42,302 nucleotides of DNA from contig CALVUL010000029.1 in the NCBI GenBank assembly GCA_944363555.1, positions 1 to 42,302 on the forward strand. Reading direction: 5' to 3'. Source of the DNA: an uncultured Clostridia bacterium. GTDB lineage: Bacteria > Bacillota > Clostridia > Christensenellales > Borkfalkiaceae. This document shows, in pieces, positions 17,485 through 26,022 of the stretch. Made by a program: the position numbers and the translations under genes. The notes under the pieces were generated by a model. That model saw only the letters and a list, made by a program, of their open reading frames with translations, was not told the origin of the DNA and ran no database searches. The number at the start of each line of letters is the position of its first letter. Position 1 is the first letter of the stretch.

Positions 17485-19179
17485 ATGTACAGGAGCGAAC
17501 ATCCGAAGCCGCAGTTCATGCGGAAAACTTGGGAAAATCTCAACGGGATCTGGGAATTCGAGCGCGATACGGCGTGCAGCGGGGAAGAGCGCGGGCTGTT
17601 TTCCGCCGGCGCGGCGTATACCGAAAAGATCAACGTGCCCTTCTGCCCCGAAAGCCCGCTTTCGGGGATCGGGAACAGGGATTTTATGCCCTCCGTCTGG
17701 TACAGGCGGAAATTCACCGTCAAAAAGGAAAATCTGGGGGGGAGGATCTTCCTTCATTTCGGCGCGGTGGATTACGAGGCGGCGGTCTATATCAACGGGA
17801 TAAAGAGCGGCGCGCATAAGGGCGGGTACGTCTCCTTCAAAACGGATATTACCCCCTATGTGCATGAGGGGGAAAACGTTTTGTGCGTGCACGCGAAGGA
17901 CGATACGAGAAACCGCCTCGTCCCTTCGGGCAAGCAGAGCGAGCAATATGCCTCTTACGGCTGTTTTTACACGCGCACCACCGGCATCTGGCAGACGGTA
18001 TGGCTGGAATACGTTCCCGAAACGCATATCGAAACGGTGAAATATTTTCCCGACGCGGATGCGGGCGCGCTCGTCGTGCAGGCGCGGCTTTGCGGCGCGG
18101 GGGAATTTTCGGTGGAAACGGCGTACGGCGGCAAACCGACGGGTAGCGCGCGGGCGCTCACGTCCGGCGGGCTCGTAACGCTTTGCGTGCCCCTGACGGA
18201 AAAACATCTTTGGCGGCTCGGCAAAGGCGGGCTGTACGACGTAACGCTTTCCTTCGGCAAAGACGAAGTGCAAAGTTATTTCGGGCTGCGCAAGATCGAA
18301 TACCGCGATATGAAATTCTATCTAAACGGGGAATCGGTGTTTCAGCGGCTGGTGCTCGATCAGGGCTTTTATCCGGAAGGCGTGTACACCGCGCCTTCCG
18401 ACGAGGAACTCCTCGCCGATATACGCCGCGGCAAAGCGGCGGGTTTCAACGGCGCGCGGCTGCACGAAAAGGTGTTCGAGGAGCGGTATTTATATCACTG
18501 CGATAAGGAAGGCTATCTCGTTTGGGGGGAATATCCCAACTGGGGGCTGGATATTTCCTACGGGGAAGCCGTGCACCCCGTTTTGAACGAGTGGCTGGAA
18601 GAGGTGGAACGGGATTTCAACCACCCCGCGATCGTCGGCTGGTGCCCTTTCAACGAAACGTGGGATGTAAACGGGCGCAAACAGGACGATCGCGTGCTCG
18701 AAACGGTGTACCGCGCCACGAAGGCGGCGGACCCCACCCGCCCCGTCATCGATACCAGCGGCAACTACCACGTCGTAACCGATATTTACGATATCCACTG
18801 TTACGAACAGGATCCCGAAAAGTTCGCCGCCGTTTTCGAGCCGCTGAAAACGACGGGGGAATTCGAGGATTTCATGCCCCGCCAGTCCTATACGAAAGGG
18901 CAGTTGTTTTTCGTCAGCGAATACGGCGGCACGGCATGGGCGGCGCTGACCGGCTGGGGGTACGGCAACGCGCCGAAAACCGAAGAAGAATGGTATGCGC
19001 GCGTGCGCGCGCTGACCGACGCGCTGCTCGATAATCCCAACATCTTCGCGTTCTGTTATACGCAGCTGACCGACGTGGAGCAGGAGCAGAACGGGCTTTA
19101 TACTTACGACAGAAAACCCAAGTTCGATGTAAAGAAACTGCACGCGATCTTTTCCCGCAAAGCCGCGGCGGAAGAATAG
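17485..19179 (+). CDS. Glycoside hydrolase family 2 enzyme (beta-galactosidase/glucuronidase-like)
   Basis: This is a 564-residue GH2 enzyme. The N-terminal sugar-binding jelly-roll domain (about 1-180: LNGIWEFERD, VWYRRKF, AAVYINGIKSG) is followed by an immunoglobulin-like segment and a TIM barrel. The acid/base is Glu391 in CPFNETW and the nucleophile is Glu479 in FVSEYGG. No signal peptide is present, so it acts on imported sugars in the cytoplasm. AAAGGAG before the ATG at 17485 fixes the start; an upstream in-frame ATG at 17440 is inside the promoter. The true substrate (galactoside, glucuronide or other) cannot be told. Divergent from an AraC regulator and with no transporter nearby. 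Confidence 0.92.
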   Translation: MYRSEHPKPQFMRKTWENLNGIWEFERDTACSGEERGLFSAGAAYTEKINVPFCPESPLSGIGNRDFMPSVWYRRKFTVKKENLGGRIFLHFGAVDYEAAVYINGIKSGAHKGGYVSFKTDITPYVHEGENVLCVHAKDDTRNRLVPSGKQSEQYASYGCFYTRTTGIWQTVWLEYVPETHIETVKYFPDADAGALVVQARLCGAGEFSVETAYGGKPTGSARALTSGGLVTLCVPLTEKHLWRLGKGGLYDVTLSFGKDEVQSYFGLRKIEYRDMKFYLNGESVFQRLVLDQGFYPEGVYTAPSDEELLADIRRGKAAGFNGARLHEKVFEERYLYHCDKEGYLVWGEYPNWGLDISYGEAVHPVLNEWLEEVERDFNHPAIVGWCPFNETWDVNGRKQDDRVLETVYRATKAADPTRPVIDTSGNYHVVTDIYDIHCYEQDPEKFAAVFEPLKTTGEFEDFMPRQSYTKGQLFFVSEYGGTAWAALTGWGYGNAPKTEEEWYARVRALTDALLDNPNIFAFCYTQLTDVEQEQNGLYTYDRKPKFDVKKLHAIFSRKAAAEE

Positions 19180-19428
19180 GGCGGCGGAATAGATACGCGC
19201 CCCGAAAGACCGAACTTCGATCGCGCTTGAAAAAGCGCGGCGGCGTTACGCGCCGTGAAACGCTCCCGCCCCGCCGCAACCGCGGCGGGGCGGGTTTCGT
19301 ATGCGTTTTTCCGCCGTGCCGGAAAAAACATAGTTTTGCCCGAAAAATACATTGATTTCACCCGTGCCGGCAGCGGCGGCTCTCGTCGTCAAAAAGCGCA
19401 AAGCGTAACCCGTTTTTTGTTCGTTCAT
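19180..19428. other. Non-coding stretch with serial hairpins
   Basis: No convincing gene lies here. Four hairpins can be drawn: CGCGCTT-GAAA-AAGCGCG (19222-19239), CGGCG with CGCCG (19241-19255), a perfect 13-bp stem (19265-19277 with 19282-19294, loop AACC, then TTT), and an AT-flanked stem (19305-19313 with 19320-19329). The 13-bp hairpin probably ends the hydrolase transcript. The purpose of the rest is not evident. Confidence 0.5.
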
Positions 19429-19474
19429 ACGCCGCGCCCGCCTTCCCGCGGAAGGCGGGCGCGGCGTTATTTTT
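19429..19474 (+). terminator. Terminator with 18-bp stem, overlapping recombinase stop codon
   Basis: ACGCCGCGCCCGCCTTCC (19429-19446) pairs perfectly with 19450-19467 across a CGC loop, followed by TATTTTT on the plus strand. The recombinase stop codon (minus strand) begins at the hairpin foot, so it serves the convergent pair of transcripts. Confidence 0.75.
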
Positions 19475-20066
19475 CGCAGCACCGGTGCGCGTGGTAATAG
19501 AAATTGGAGGATTTCAGCCCCGTTTCCAGCAGCGCTTGGGCAAGGGAAATGTCTTTTTTCAAAAACCGCGCGACGGTTTCGCGGAATTGTTCGGAATACT
19601 GTTTCGGCGGTCTGCCGAAACGCACGCCCCGCGCCTTCGCCGCGGCGATGCCTTCCGCCTGCCGCGTGCGGATGTTTTCCCGTTCGTTTTCCGCCACGAA
19701 GGATAAAACCTGCAAAACGATGTCGGAAATGAATTTGCCGATTAAATTGTCCGCCTTGCCGCGGGTATCCAAAAGGGGCATATCCAGCACGAGGATATCC
19801 GCCTGCAGTTTTTTGGTGATGCGCCTCCATTCCTCGGTGATCATGGCGTAATTTCTCCCCAGCCGGTCGATGGACTTGATGATCACGAGATCGCCTGCTT
19901 TCAGACGGGAAAGCATTCGCAAATACCCGCTCCGGTCGAAATCTTTGCCGCTCTTTTTGTCGCAGAAGATGTTTTTTCTTTCGATGCCGAAAGCAAGGAA
20001 CGCCTCGATCTGGCGGGTCAGGTTCTGATCGCGCGCCGAAACGCGCGCGTAAGCGTAAGTTCTCAT
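19467..20066 (-). CDS. Small serine recombinase (resolvase/invertase family)
   Basis: This is a 199-residue site-specific recombinase of the Tn3-resolvase/Hin-invertase class. The N-terminal catalytic domain starts YAYARVSARDQN with nucleophile Ser10. SIDRLGRNYAMI holds the conserved active-site arginine, and ENERENIRTRQAEGIAAAKARG leads into the long E helix. A C-terminal DNA-binding part follows GRPPKQYSEQF. AAGGAG before the ATG is its ribosome binding site. No transposase, integron or obvious inverted crossover sites adjoin it, so its target is unknown. It is divergent from prfB across 248 bases. Confidence 0.92.
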   Translation of the reverse strand: MRTYAYARVSARDQNLTRQIEAFLAFGIERKNIFCDKKSGKDFDRSGYLRMLSRLKAGDLVIIKSIDRLGRNYAMITEEWRRITKKLQADILVLDMPLLDTRGKADNLIGKFISDIVLQVLSFVAENERENIRTRQAEGIAAAKARGVRFGRPPKQYSEQFRETVARFLKKDISLAQALLETGLKSSNFYYHAHRCCEK

Positions 20067-20238
20067 TGGTAAAACTCCTTATCCGATTTTATTGACAGAT
20101 ACAGCATAACAGATTTTTTTGCCGGAATAAAGGCGGAAGAGGATACGGCGCGCGGATTTTTCCGTTTTGAGGTCGGGAAAAAGCCCTTCCGCCGCGGCGG
20201 GGCGGTTCCTCCAAAAAAAAGTTAGGCGTGTAAATCCC

Positions 20239-20267
20239 TTGACATCGGGGAAAAATACGGCTACAAT
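20239..20267 (+). promoter_or_regulatory. Promoter for prfB
   Basis: TTGACA (20239-20244) and TACAAT (20262-20267) are spaced by 17 bases, 48 bases before the prfB start. The remaining gap back to the recombinase (20067-20238) holds a perfect CCGCCGCGGCGG palindrome at 20189-20200 and a weak minus-strand -10 candidate, TATGCT, for the recombinase. Confidence 0.85.
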
Positions 20268-20314
20268 AAGAGGCGTATATCGTCGCGGCAACCGCCGCAC
20301 GGGAGGTTAAAGAC

Positions 20315-21416
20315 ATGATCAGAACGGACGAATACAGAATGAAGATAAAGGAACTTAGGCGACTCCTCACGGAAGCAGGATACTCTCTTTGACTTAGCCG
20401 AGCTGAGAAAAGAACTTGCGGAAAAGAAAGCGGAATCGGAAAAAGAGGAAGTCTGGTCGGATTTGAAACGGTCGCGCCAGCTCGCCAAGGAGATCGCGGC
20501 GATCGAGAGCAAAACGGAAACCTTCGACGCCGCCGAAAAAGCCATCGACGACACCGAGGAGATCCTTTCCCTTCTGGAAGAGGAGCAGGATGACAGCCTG
20601 CTCGAAGACCTTGAAAAGGAACTCAAAAAGGCGGCGGACGACATCGAGGAGATGCATTTGAAAGCCCTCCTCGGCGGCAAGTACGACGCGTGCAACGCCA
20701 TTTTGACCCTGCACGCCGGCGCGGGCGGCACGGAGGCGTGCGACTGGGTGTCCATGCTGTACCGCATGTATATGCGCTACGGCGAACGGCAGGGTTATAA
20801 GGTGTTCGAACTCGACCGGCTCGACGGCGACGAGGCGGGGATTAAGAGCGTTACGCTGAAATTCGAAGGGCTCTACGCTTACGGCTATTTAAAGGCGGAA
20901 AAGGGGGTGCACCGGCTGGTGCGCATCTCCCCGTTCGACGCCAATAAACGGCGGCACACCTCGTTTGCGTCGCTGGAAGTGATGCCGGAGATCGAGGACG
21001 AAGGGGAGATCCAGATCCGATCGGAAGATCTGAAGATCGATACCTACAGGAGCGGCGGCGCGGGCGGCCAGCACATCAACAAGACGGACAGCGCCGTCAG
21101 GATCACGCACATCCCCACGGGCATCGTGGTGGCGTGCCAGAACGAACGCAGTCAGGTGCAGAACAAGGAAATGGCGATGAAGATGCTGATGAGCAAACTC
21201 ATCGAAAAGCGCGAAAGCGAACGGCTGGAAAAGGAACAGAGCCTCAAAGGCGAGATCAAGAAGATCGAATGGGGCAGCCAGATCAGGAGTTACGTGTTCT
21301 GCCCGTATACGATGGTGAAGGACCACAGAACGGGGCACGAAACGGGCAACGTTTCCGCGGTGATGGACGGCGAAATTCAGGATTTCATCATCGACTATCT
21401 CAAAAAAGCGCAATGA
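20315..21416 (+). CDS. prfB: Peptide chain release factor 2, programmed +1 frameshift
   Basis: RF2 recognises UGA and UAA and triggers peptide release. The gene needs a frameshift: 25 codons from the ATG at 20315, then in-frame TGA at 20390-20392, with translation resuming at 20391. The full product is 366 residues, the family length. The stop-reading tripeptide SPF is at 205-207 and the GGQ catalytic motif at 250-252, both at the positions known in Escherichia coli RF2. GGGAGG 8 bases before the ATG supports the start. The end overlaps tsaD (ATGA). Confidence 0.96.
20377..20393 (+). promoter_or_regulatory. prfB autoregulatory frameshift site
   Basis: The sequence AGGA, six bases, then CTT TGA C forms the classic RF2 slip site. 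When RF2 is scarce the ribosome pauses at TGA and shifts +1. The stimulating Shine-Dalgarno-like AGGA is weaker and farther from CTT than in Escherichia coli, where three bases separate them. Confidence 0.93.
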
Positions 21417-22483
21417 ACGGAAATCATTCCGGCGCGTTCGACGGGAACGCGCTGATCCTCGGGATCGAAACTTCCTGCGACGAGACCGCGGCGAGCGTCG
21501 TCGCGGGCGGCAGGGAGATTTTATCGGACGTGATCGTCTCTTCCGCCGCGGAACACGCCCGTTTCGGCGGCGTGGTGCCGGAGATCGCCTCCCGCGCGCA
21601 CACGGATGCGGTGCTCGACGCCGTTTCCCGCGCGCTCGATACGGCAGGCGTCGGGCTGAAGGACCTTTCCGCCGTCGCCGTAACTTACGGCGCGGGGCTT
21701 TTGGGCGCGCTTTTGGTGGGGGTTTCCTTTGCCAAAGCCCTCGCCTACGCGGCGGAAAAACCCCTTGTGGCGGTCAACCACATCCGCGGGCATATCGCCG
21801 CGGCGTACCTTGCGGATCGGGCGGCGGAGCCGCCGTTTATGACGCTGCTCGCCAGCGGCGGGCATACGGCGATCATCCACGTGAAGTCCTACGAGGAGCA
21901 CGAGGTGCTCGGCTCCACGCTGGACGACGCCGTCGGCGAAGCCTTCGATAAAACGGCGCGGGTTCTGGGGCTGTCCTACCCGGGCGGTCCGAGCGTGGAA
22001 AAACTGGCGCGCGAAGGGGAAAACAGCGTCCCGCTGCCGAAGATGCTCAAAGGCGCGGGCGGTTACGATTTTTCTTACAGCGGGTTAAAGACCGCCGTCG
22101 TCAATTACGTGCACGCCGCCGAACAGCGGGGTGGGGCGTACTCCAAAGCGGACGTGGCGCATTCTTTCCAGCGCGCCGCGCTGGAAGTGCTCGCCGATAA
22201 ACTTTTCGCCGCCGCGAAAGAGCGGGGCGTAACGACTGTAACCGCGGGCGGCGGCGTCGCCGCCAACGGATATTTGCGCGATCTGCTCGGCAGGCGCGCG
22301 GAGAGAGAAAAAATGAAACTCGTCCTTCCCGAAAAGCGGTATTGCACAGACAACGCGTGCATGATCGCCGCGGAAGGGTATATTCTGTATCGGGCGGGGA
22401 AATTCGCCGACCTTACGCTTAACGCGAAGGCGTCGATCCCGTTAAAGAACGCGCTCGCGGCGGACGCAAACGCGCGCCGCTGA
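21413..22483 (+). CDS. tsaD: tRNA threonylcarbamoyladenosine transferase TsaD
   Basis: TsaD, with TsaB and TsaE, transfers the threonylcarbamoyl group to A37 of ANN-decoding tRNAs. The 356-residue product begins near [16 protein letters not shown]. It carries the metal-binding HIRGH (His123 and His127), LASGGHTAI, and the ASKHA-fold motif [12 protein letters not shown]. The ATG at 21413 overlaps the prfB stop by four bases, so translation is coupled. TsaB and TsaE are not in this window. Confidence 0.96.
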   Translation: MNGNHSGAFDGNALILGIETSCDETAASVVAGGREILSDVIVSSAAEHARFGGVVPEIASRAHTDAVLDAVSRALDTAGVGLKDLSAVAVTYGAGLLGALLVGVSFAKALAYAAEKPLVAVNHIRGHIAAAYLADRAAEPPFMTLLASGGHTAIIHVKSYEEHEVLGSTLDDAVGEAFDKTARVLGLSYPGGPSVEKLAREGENSVPLPKMLKGAGGYDFSYSGLKTAVVNYVHAAEQRGGAYSKADVAHSFQRAALEVLADKLFAAAKERGVTTVTAGGGVAANGYLRDLLGRRAEREKMKLVLPEKRYCTDNACMIAAEGYILYRAGKFADLTLNAKASIPLKNALAADANARR

Positions 22484-22511
22484 ACGAAAAAACGAAAGGA
22501 AGAAGGGACTC

Positions 22512-23861
22512 TTGGCAAGATCGAAAAGAAAGATAACCGCGGCGAAATTCCTCGTTCTCGGCTATTTTGTGGTCATCATGCTCGGCGCGCTGCTGCTGTG
22601 CCTGCCGATTTCCAGCAAGGACAGGATCTGGTCGCCTTTTATCGACGCGCTTTTCACCGCGACGAGCGCGACGTGCGTTACGGGGCTGATCGTGTACGAT
22701 ACGTACATCTATTGGTCCACGTTCGGGCAGATCGTCATCATCCTGCTCATCCAGATCGGCGGGGTGGGGTTCATGACGGTCATCACCATGTTCAGTATGT
22801 TCCTGCGCAGAAAGATCGGGCTGTACGAACGGCGGGTGCTGATGGAATCCTCCGGCACGGGGCGCATCGGCGGCATGCTGCACCTGATCAAGCGCATTTT
22901 GCTGTTCACGCTGTTTTTCGAACTGCTGGGCGCGGCGGTGCTCGCCACGCGGTTCGTCGGCGATTTCGGCTGGGGGCAGGGGCTGTATTTTTCCGTGTTC
23001 CACGCCGTTTCCGCCTTCTGCAACGCCGGTTTCGATCTGATGGGCGTTTTGGGGACGGAATTCGCCTCCCTTACGGGATACAAAGGGGATGCGGTCGTCA
23101 ATCTCACCATCATGTTCCTCATCGTCGTCGGCGGGCTGGGCTTCGTCGTGTGGGGGGACGTGGTCGACTGCCGTTTCCGTTTCAGAAAATACGCGCTGCA
23201 CACGAAGATCGTCATTCTCTTTACGCTGGCGCTCATCTTCGGCAGCGCCGCCGTATTCTTTTTCTCGGAAGCCGACGCGGCGTTTGCGGGTTTCACCCTC
23301 GAAGAGCGCGTGCTCGCCTCGTTTTTCCAGTCGATCTCGCCGAGAACGGCTGGGTTCAACACCGCGCCGATGGATAAACTTTCCGAAGGCGGGCTGCTGT
23401 GGACGGTCGTGCTGATGTTCATCGGCGGCAACACCGGTTCCACGGCGGGGGGCGTGAAGATCACCACCGTCGTCGTGGCGATCATGGGGCTGTTTGCCGC
23501 GGCGAAGAGCGATACTTCCGCCACCGTAGGGAAGAAAAACGTCAATACGTCCGTCATTTTACAGGCGTTCGCCATCATCGGCGTATACCTCATCGCGGTC
23601 ATCGTTTCGGTGATGCTGCTCACCGCTGCGGAATCGCCGGCGATGAGCATGGAACAGCTTTTGTTCGAGGCGGTCTCCGCCATCGGTACGGTCGGTCTGA
23701 CCACGGGCATCACGCCGTATCTTTCCGTCTTTTCCAAGGCGCTTTTGGCGCTGTTGATGTTCAGCGGCAGGGTGGGGGCGTTCTCGCTGCTGTCCGCCAT
23801 CGCGGAAAAACGGGAAAATCCGCCCGTCAGACGGCCGGAAGGAAAAATACTCATCGGGTAA
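22512..23861 (+). CDS. ktrB: Potassium uptake protein KtrB/TrkH family
   Basis: This is the membrane channel subunit of a Ktr-type potassium (or Na/K) transporter, 449 residues with four repeated M1-P-M2 units. All four selectivity-filter loops are visible with the essential Gly: SATCVTGL, SAFCNAGF, SPRTAGF and SAIGTVGL. The start is taken as TTG at 22512, with AAGGA 11 bases upstream, because the next ATG falls inside the first helix. The regulatory subunit follows 15 bases later. Confidence 0.94.
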   Translation: MARSKRKITAAKFLVLGYFVVIMLGALLLCLPISSKDRIWSPFIDALFTATSATCVTGLIVYDTYIYWSTFGQIVIILLIQIGGVGFMTVITMFSMFLRRKIGLYERRVLMESSGTGRIGGMLHLIKRILLFTLFFELLGAAVLATRFVGDFGWGQGLYFSVFHAVSAFCNAGFDLMGVLGTEFASLTGYKGDAVVNLTIMFLIVVGGLGFVVWGDVVDCRFRFRKYALHTKIVILFTLALIFGSAAVFFFSEADAAFAGFTLEERVLASFFQSISPRTAGFNTAPMDKLSEGGLLWTVVLMFIGGNTGSTAGGVKITTVVVAIMGLFAAAKSDTSATVGKKNVNTSVILQAFAIIGVYLIAVIVSVMLLTAAESPAMSMEQLLFEAVSAIGTVGLTTGITPYLSVFSKALLALLMFSGRVGAFSLLSAIAEKRENPPVRRPEGKILIG

Positions 23862-23876
23862 AAGGGAGTAAAAATT

Positions 23877-24524
23877 ATGAAATCGATACTGATCATCGGG
23901 ATGGGAAGATTCGGCAGGAGCCTTGCCGATAAACTTTTAGAACTCGGCAACGACATCATGATCGTGGATAAACGCGAGGAGATCATCGAGGAACTCGCCC
24001 CGCGCTTTACCAACGCGCTCATCGGCGACGCCACCAATTTGAGCGTTTTAAAAAGCCTCGGCGTCAATAATTTCGACGTGTGTTTCGTCGCCATCGGCGA
24101 AAATTTTCAGGCGTCGCTGGAAGTAACCTCGCAGCTGAAAGATCTGGGGGCGAAGTACGTCGTTTCCAAAGCGTCCACCTCTTTGCAGGCGAAATTTCTT
24201 TCCAAATGCGGGGCGGACGAGGTTACCTATCCCGAACGCGACATGGCGGAAAAACTGGCGATACGCTTTAATGCGGACAACATCTTCGATTACGTGGAGA
24301 TCGCCTCGGAATTCGGCGTGTTCGAGATCGCCGTGCCCAAGAACTGGGTGGGCAGCACCGTGCTTTCCACCAAGGCGCGGCAGGCGCACAACATCAACAT
24401 CATCGCCATCAAAAACGGCGGGGTGCTCAAAATGCTCACGGGCGCGGATTACGTGTTCAAAAAAGAAGACCACATCGTGCTTATCGGCAGAGCGGACGAC
24501 GTGTTCCGCATCACCAACCGCTGA
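23877..24524 (+). CDS. ktrA: Potassium uptake regulator KtrA (TrkA-N/TrkA-C)
   Basis: KtrA forms a cytoplasmic octameric ring that gates KtrB in response to ATP, ADP and cyclic di-AMP. The 215-residue protein has an N-terminal Rossmann RCK domain with GMGRFG (8-13) and acidic Asp at the end of strand 2 (IMIVDK). The C-terminal RCK_C domain follows (about 135-215). GGGAG upstream supports the start. A terminator lies just after its stop, so ktrB-ktrA ends here. Confidence 0.95.
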   Translation: MKSILIIGMGRFGRSLADKLLELGNDIMIVDKREEIIEELAPRFTNALIGDATNLSVLKSLGVNNFDVCFVAIGENFQASLEVTSQLKDLGAKYVVSKASTSLQAKFLSKCGADEVTYPERDMAEKLAIRFNADNIFDYVEIASEFGVFEIAVPKNWVGSTVLSTKARQAHNINIIAIKNGGVLKMLTGADYVFKKEDHIVLIGRADDVFRITNR

Positions 24525-24541
24525 AAAGAATCGAAAATCGG

Positions 24542-24565
24542 GGCAACGGCGTGCCGTTGCCTTTT
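24542..24565 (+). terminator. Terminator after ktrA
   Basis: GGCAACGGC and GCCGTTGCC form a compact stem followed by TTTT, 17 bases after the ktrA stop. Confidence 0.8.
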
Positions 24566-24626
24566 CGCGCACCGCTTTTTCGCGCGTGCGCCGTATGCCG
24601 CCGCGTTTGCGGGCGGACAGAGTATT

Positions 24627-25526
24627 ATGTCTACGATATTCAGAAAAAACGAAGAATTCAACGCCGCGGAATCGGGCATGGCGTTTTCCCTCGCCGTGCT
24701 GGTTCCCTATCTTCTTACGCTCATCGTCTTTTTGCTGTACACCGCCTTCGGCGGCAATACGGCGCGCGCTTTATACCGTTATCTGACGGCGTTCGCCGCG
24801 CAGTTGTCTTATCTCGGCGTCATCTTGTTCATCTTCCGGCAAAAACTTTCGTGGAAGCCCTTCCGCGCGGGGAAGTTCGGCGTAAAATACGCCGTGCTGG
24901 CGCTGCCGATCTGCTACGGCATGCTTTTCGGGCTGGGGTATGTGAACGATTTGTTTGTCGGGCTTTTGGAGAAGGCGGGGCTTTCCTGCGCGCCCGTGGA
25001 AGTACCCCTCGGGAATCCTTCGCGGCTGGTGCTTTCCCTGCTCGTGTTCGGGCTGATGCCCGCGCTCTTCGAGGAAATGCTTTTCCGCGGGGCGATCCTC
25101 CGCGGCACGGATTTCATGAAGGTTTGGCAGGCTTCGCTGCTCAACGGGCTGGCGTTCGCGCTGTTCCATCAGAATCCCGTGCAGTTTGTCTATCCCTTCC
25201 TGACGGGCTGCGTGTTCGCCCTCGTGGCGCTGCGCGCGGGGTCGGCGCTCCCCGCGGCGATCATGCACGCCGTCAACAACGTAACCGTCGTGCTGGTCGG
25301 TTATTTCGCGCCGGAAGCGTCGTTCGGCAACGTCTGGATCGTCGTTTCCGCCCTTGTCTGTCTCGCGGGCGCGCTCGCGTATCTCGTATTTTTCGATAAA
25401 AAACCGGTGTATGCGGCGGAAGGCTTGGAGCGCGAACATCCGCTTGCGGGGAAATACTTCTTTTATTTCGCCGCGGCGGGGGCGGTCATCTGCGTTGTGT
25501 CGTGGATCTCCGCGCTGCTGGGGTAA
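24627..25526 (+). CDS. CPBP-family intramembrane glutamic endopeptidase
   Basis: This 299-residue polytopic membrane protein belongs to the CPBP (Abi/CAAX-protease-like) family. The catalytic motif FEEMLFRG gives Glu149, Glu150 and Arg154. The second and third motifs are FALFH (His181) and HAVNN (His214, Asn218). About eight hydrophobic segments are visible, with the active-site helices central and a last helix at the C-terminus. Known members process prenylated proteins, peptides or act in bacteriocin immunity; the substrate here is unknown. It precedes rlmH by 5 bases. Confidence 0.9.
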   Translation: MSTIFRKNEEFNAAESGMAFSLAVLVPYLLTLIVFLLYTAFGGNTARALYRYLTAFAAQLSYLGVILFIFRQKLSWKPFRAGKFGVKYAVLALPICYGMLFGLGYVNDLFVGLLEKAGLSCAPVEVPLGNPSRLVLSLLVFGLMPALFEEMLFRGAILRGTDFMKVWQASLLNGLAFALFHQNPVQFVYPFLTGCVFALVALRAGSALPAAIMHAVNNVTVVLVGYFAPEASFGNVWIVVSALVCLAGALAYLVFFDKKPVYAAEGLEREHPLAGKYFFYFAAAGAVICVVSWISALLG

Positions 25527-25531
25527 AGACG

Positions 25532-25999
25532 ATGAAGATTTCTCTCGTCGCCGTGGGGAAGGTGAAGGAAAATTATTTCAGAGAGGGCATCGCGGAGTAC
25601 GCCAAACGCCTTTCCCGCTATGCGGATTTTACGATCACGGAGATTAAGGAGGAAAATTTCTCCAAGGAAGGCGAGGCGGAGCGCAGGCTCGCAAAGAAGA
25701 GGGAAGGCGAGCGCATCCTCGCCGCCTGCAAGGGATACGTAGTTTGCCTGACGCCGGAGGGCGGGAAATTTTCCAGCGAGGGGTTTTCCCGCAAGATGGA
25801 AGAGATCAAGAACGCCGCGGGGGAGATCACCTTCGTCATCGGCGGTTCTTACGGCGTCGACGAGGCGGTGAAACGGCGGGCGGATCTGCTGCTTTCCTTT
25901 TCCGACATGACTTTTCCGCACACGCTGATGCGGCTGATTTTTACCGAACAGCTGTACCGCGCGTTTACCATCGCCGAGGGCACGGGGTATCATAAATAA
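25532..25999 (+). CDS. rlmH: 23S rRNA pseudouridine-1915 N3-methyltransferase RlmH
   Basis: RlmH methylates pseudouridine 1915 in helix 69 of the 23S rRNA in assembled 70S ribosomes. The 155-residue SPOUT-fold protein ends in the diagnostic HTLMRLIFTEQLYRAFTI and GTGYHK. The SAM-binding knot includes FVIGGSYG. The start is the ATG at 25532, where the conserved MKISLVAVGK begins. It follows the CPBP gene closely and likely shares its transcript. Confidence 0.96.
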   Translation: MKISLVAVGKVKENYFREGIAEYAKRLSRYADFTITEIKEENFSKEGEAERRLAKKREGERILAACKGYVVCLTPEGGKFSSEGFSRKMEEIKNAAGEITFVIGGSYGVDEAVKRRADLLLSFSDMTFPHTLMRLIFTEQLYRAFTIAEGTGYHK

Positions 26000-26022
26000 C
26001 CGCCCCGCGCATATTCTGGCGT

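Noticed and set aside
19467-20066. Transposon or integron boundary marked by the recombinase
   Set aside because: No transposase, terminal repeats, target duplication or attC-like sites were found on either side.
20390-20392. Nonsense mutation in prfB
   Set aside because: The stop codon is the programmed RF2 frameshift site at its usual codon, with the CTT TGA C slip sequence.
22709-24094. 461-codon minus-strand ORF opposite ktrB and ktrA
   Set aside because: Its product is Ser/Thr/Met-rich low-complexity sequence. Both plus-strand genes are unmistakable.
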